From Streptomyces sp. NRRL F-5122 (GTDB lineage Bacteria > Actinomycetota > Actinomycetes > Streptomycetales > Streptomycetaceae), in NCBI RefSeq assembly GCF_001507435.1, contig NZ_LMWH01000275.1:1-30960 (forward strand): a stretch of 30,960 bases of DNA, given 5' to 3'. Positions 30,914 to 30,960 of the stretch are shown here, piece after piece; within the stretch, counting starts at the first letter, position 1; every line of letters begins with the position of its first letter. A program made the translations under genes and the position numbers. The notes under the pieces were generated by a model, which was not told the origin of the DNA, searched no databases, and worked only from the letters and a program-made list of their open reading frames with translations.

Positions 30914-30960
30914 GTTCGGCGGTGTCCTACTCTCCCACAGGGTCCCCCCTGCAGTACCAT
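30914..30960 (-). rRNA. rrf: 5S ribosomal RNA, 3' end (partial)
   Basis: Read on the minus strand, the last 47 bases give ATGGTACTGCAGG, GGGACCCTGTGGGAGAGTAGG and a final CCGCCGAAC, the 3' half of actinobacterial 5S rRNA. The usual terminal stem partner (GTTCGGCGG-type 5' end) and the rest of the rrn operon lie outside the window. The exact 3' end is set by analogy. Confidence 0.9.

Overview
The window is chromosomal core DNA from a Streptomyces or very close relative. The evidence is high G+C with strong third-position bias, a class I lysyl-tRNA synthetase, a rex-hemA-hemC-hemD operon behind a near-perfect Rex operator, the developmental pair bldN/rsbN, the small ribosomal protein bS22, a BldC-like regulator (bdtA), and the actinobacterial HATPase / DUF5753-HTH / DUF397 triad. 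No insertion sequence, prophage, CRISPR array, tRNA or complete rRNA gene was seen. A 5S rRNA 3' end on the minus strand lies at the right edge, so an rRNA operon begins just outside.

Layout. 1-4.7 kb: tail of an uncharacterised actinobacterial protein, then divergent lysS (-) and argS (+), bounded by strong two-way hairpin terminators. 4.7-12 kb: accessory, regulatory and metabolic genes. These are a membrane-anchored HTH protein, a DUF4232 lipoprotein, the HATPase/HTH/DUF397 triad, a DUF4253 protein, a PLP aminotransferase and an atypical aminoglycoside-phosphotransferase-fold protein. 12-19 kb: tetrapyrrole synthesis, with hemB as its own unit and rex-hemA-hemC-hemD as a tightly overlapping operon. 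A promoter with an embedded Rex box and a Crp-type site just upstream drives it. A small glutaredoxin and a HAD-IB phosphatase follow. 20-23 kb: bldN after a 655-bp non-coding stretch, then rsbN behind a sequence matching the sigma-BldN promoter, ending in a 78-nt perfect hairpin. 23-26 kb (-): acyltransferase, NAD-epimerase-like protein, bS22, bdtA. 26-31 kb (-): putative phosphatase, AcuC deacetylase, MFS permease, VC0807-type membrane protein, HAD phosphatase, rrn terminator and 5S end.

How the genes work together. Rex senses NADH/NAD+ and can couple redox state to its own transcription and to haem precursor synthesis (HemA makes glutamate semialdehyde, HemB porphobilinogen, HemC hydroxymethylbilane, HemD uroporphyrinogen III). 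Sigma-BldN and its membrane anti-sigma RsbN form a developmental switch. The promoter seen before rsbN implies negative feedback.

No clearly undescribed system is visible; most of this is conserved Streptomyces core. The best second-look items are the tandem Rex/Crp-type control region, the series of leaderless-type starts, the degenerate active sites (SUMT domain of HemD, the epimerase, the phosphotransferase), the DUF397 protein with a duplicated half, and the membrane-anchored HTH protein. All product calls are from reading motifs; no database search was possible.
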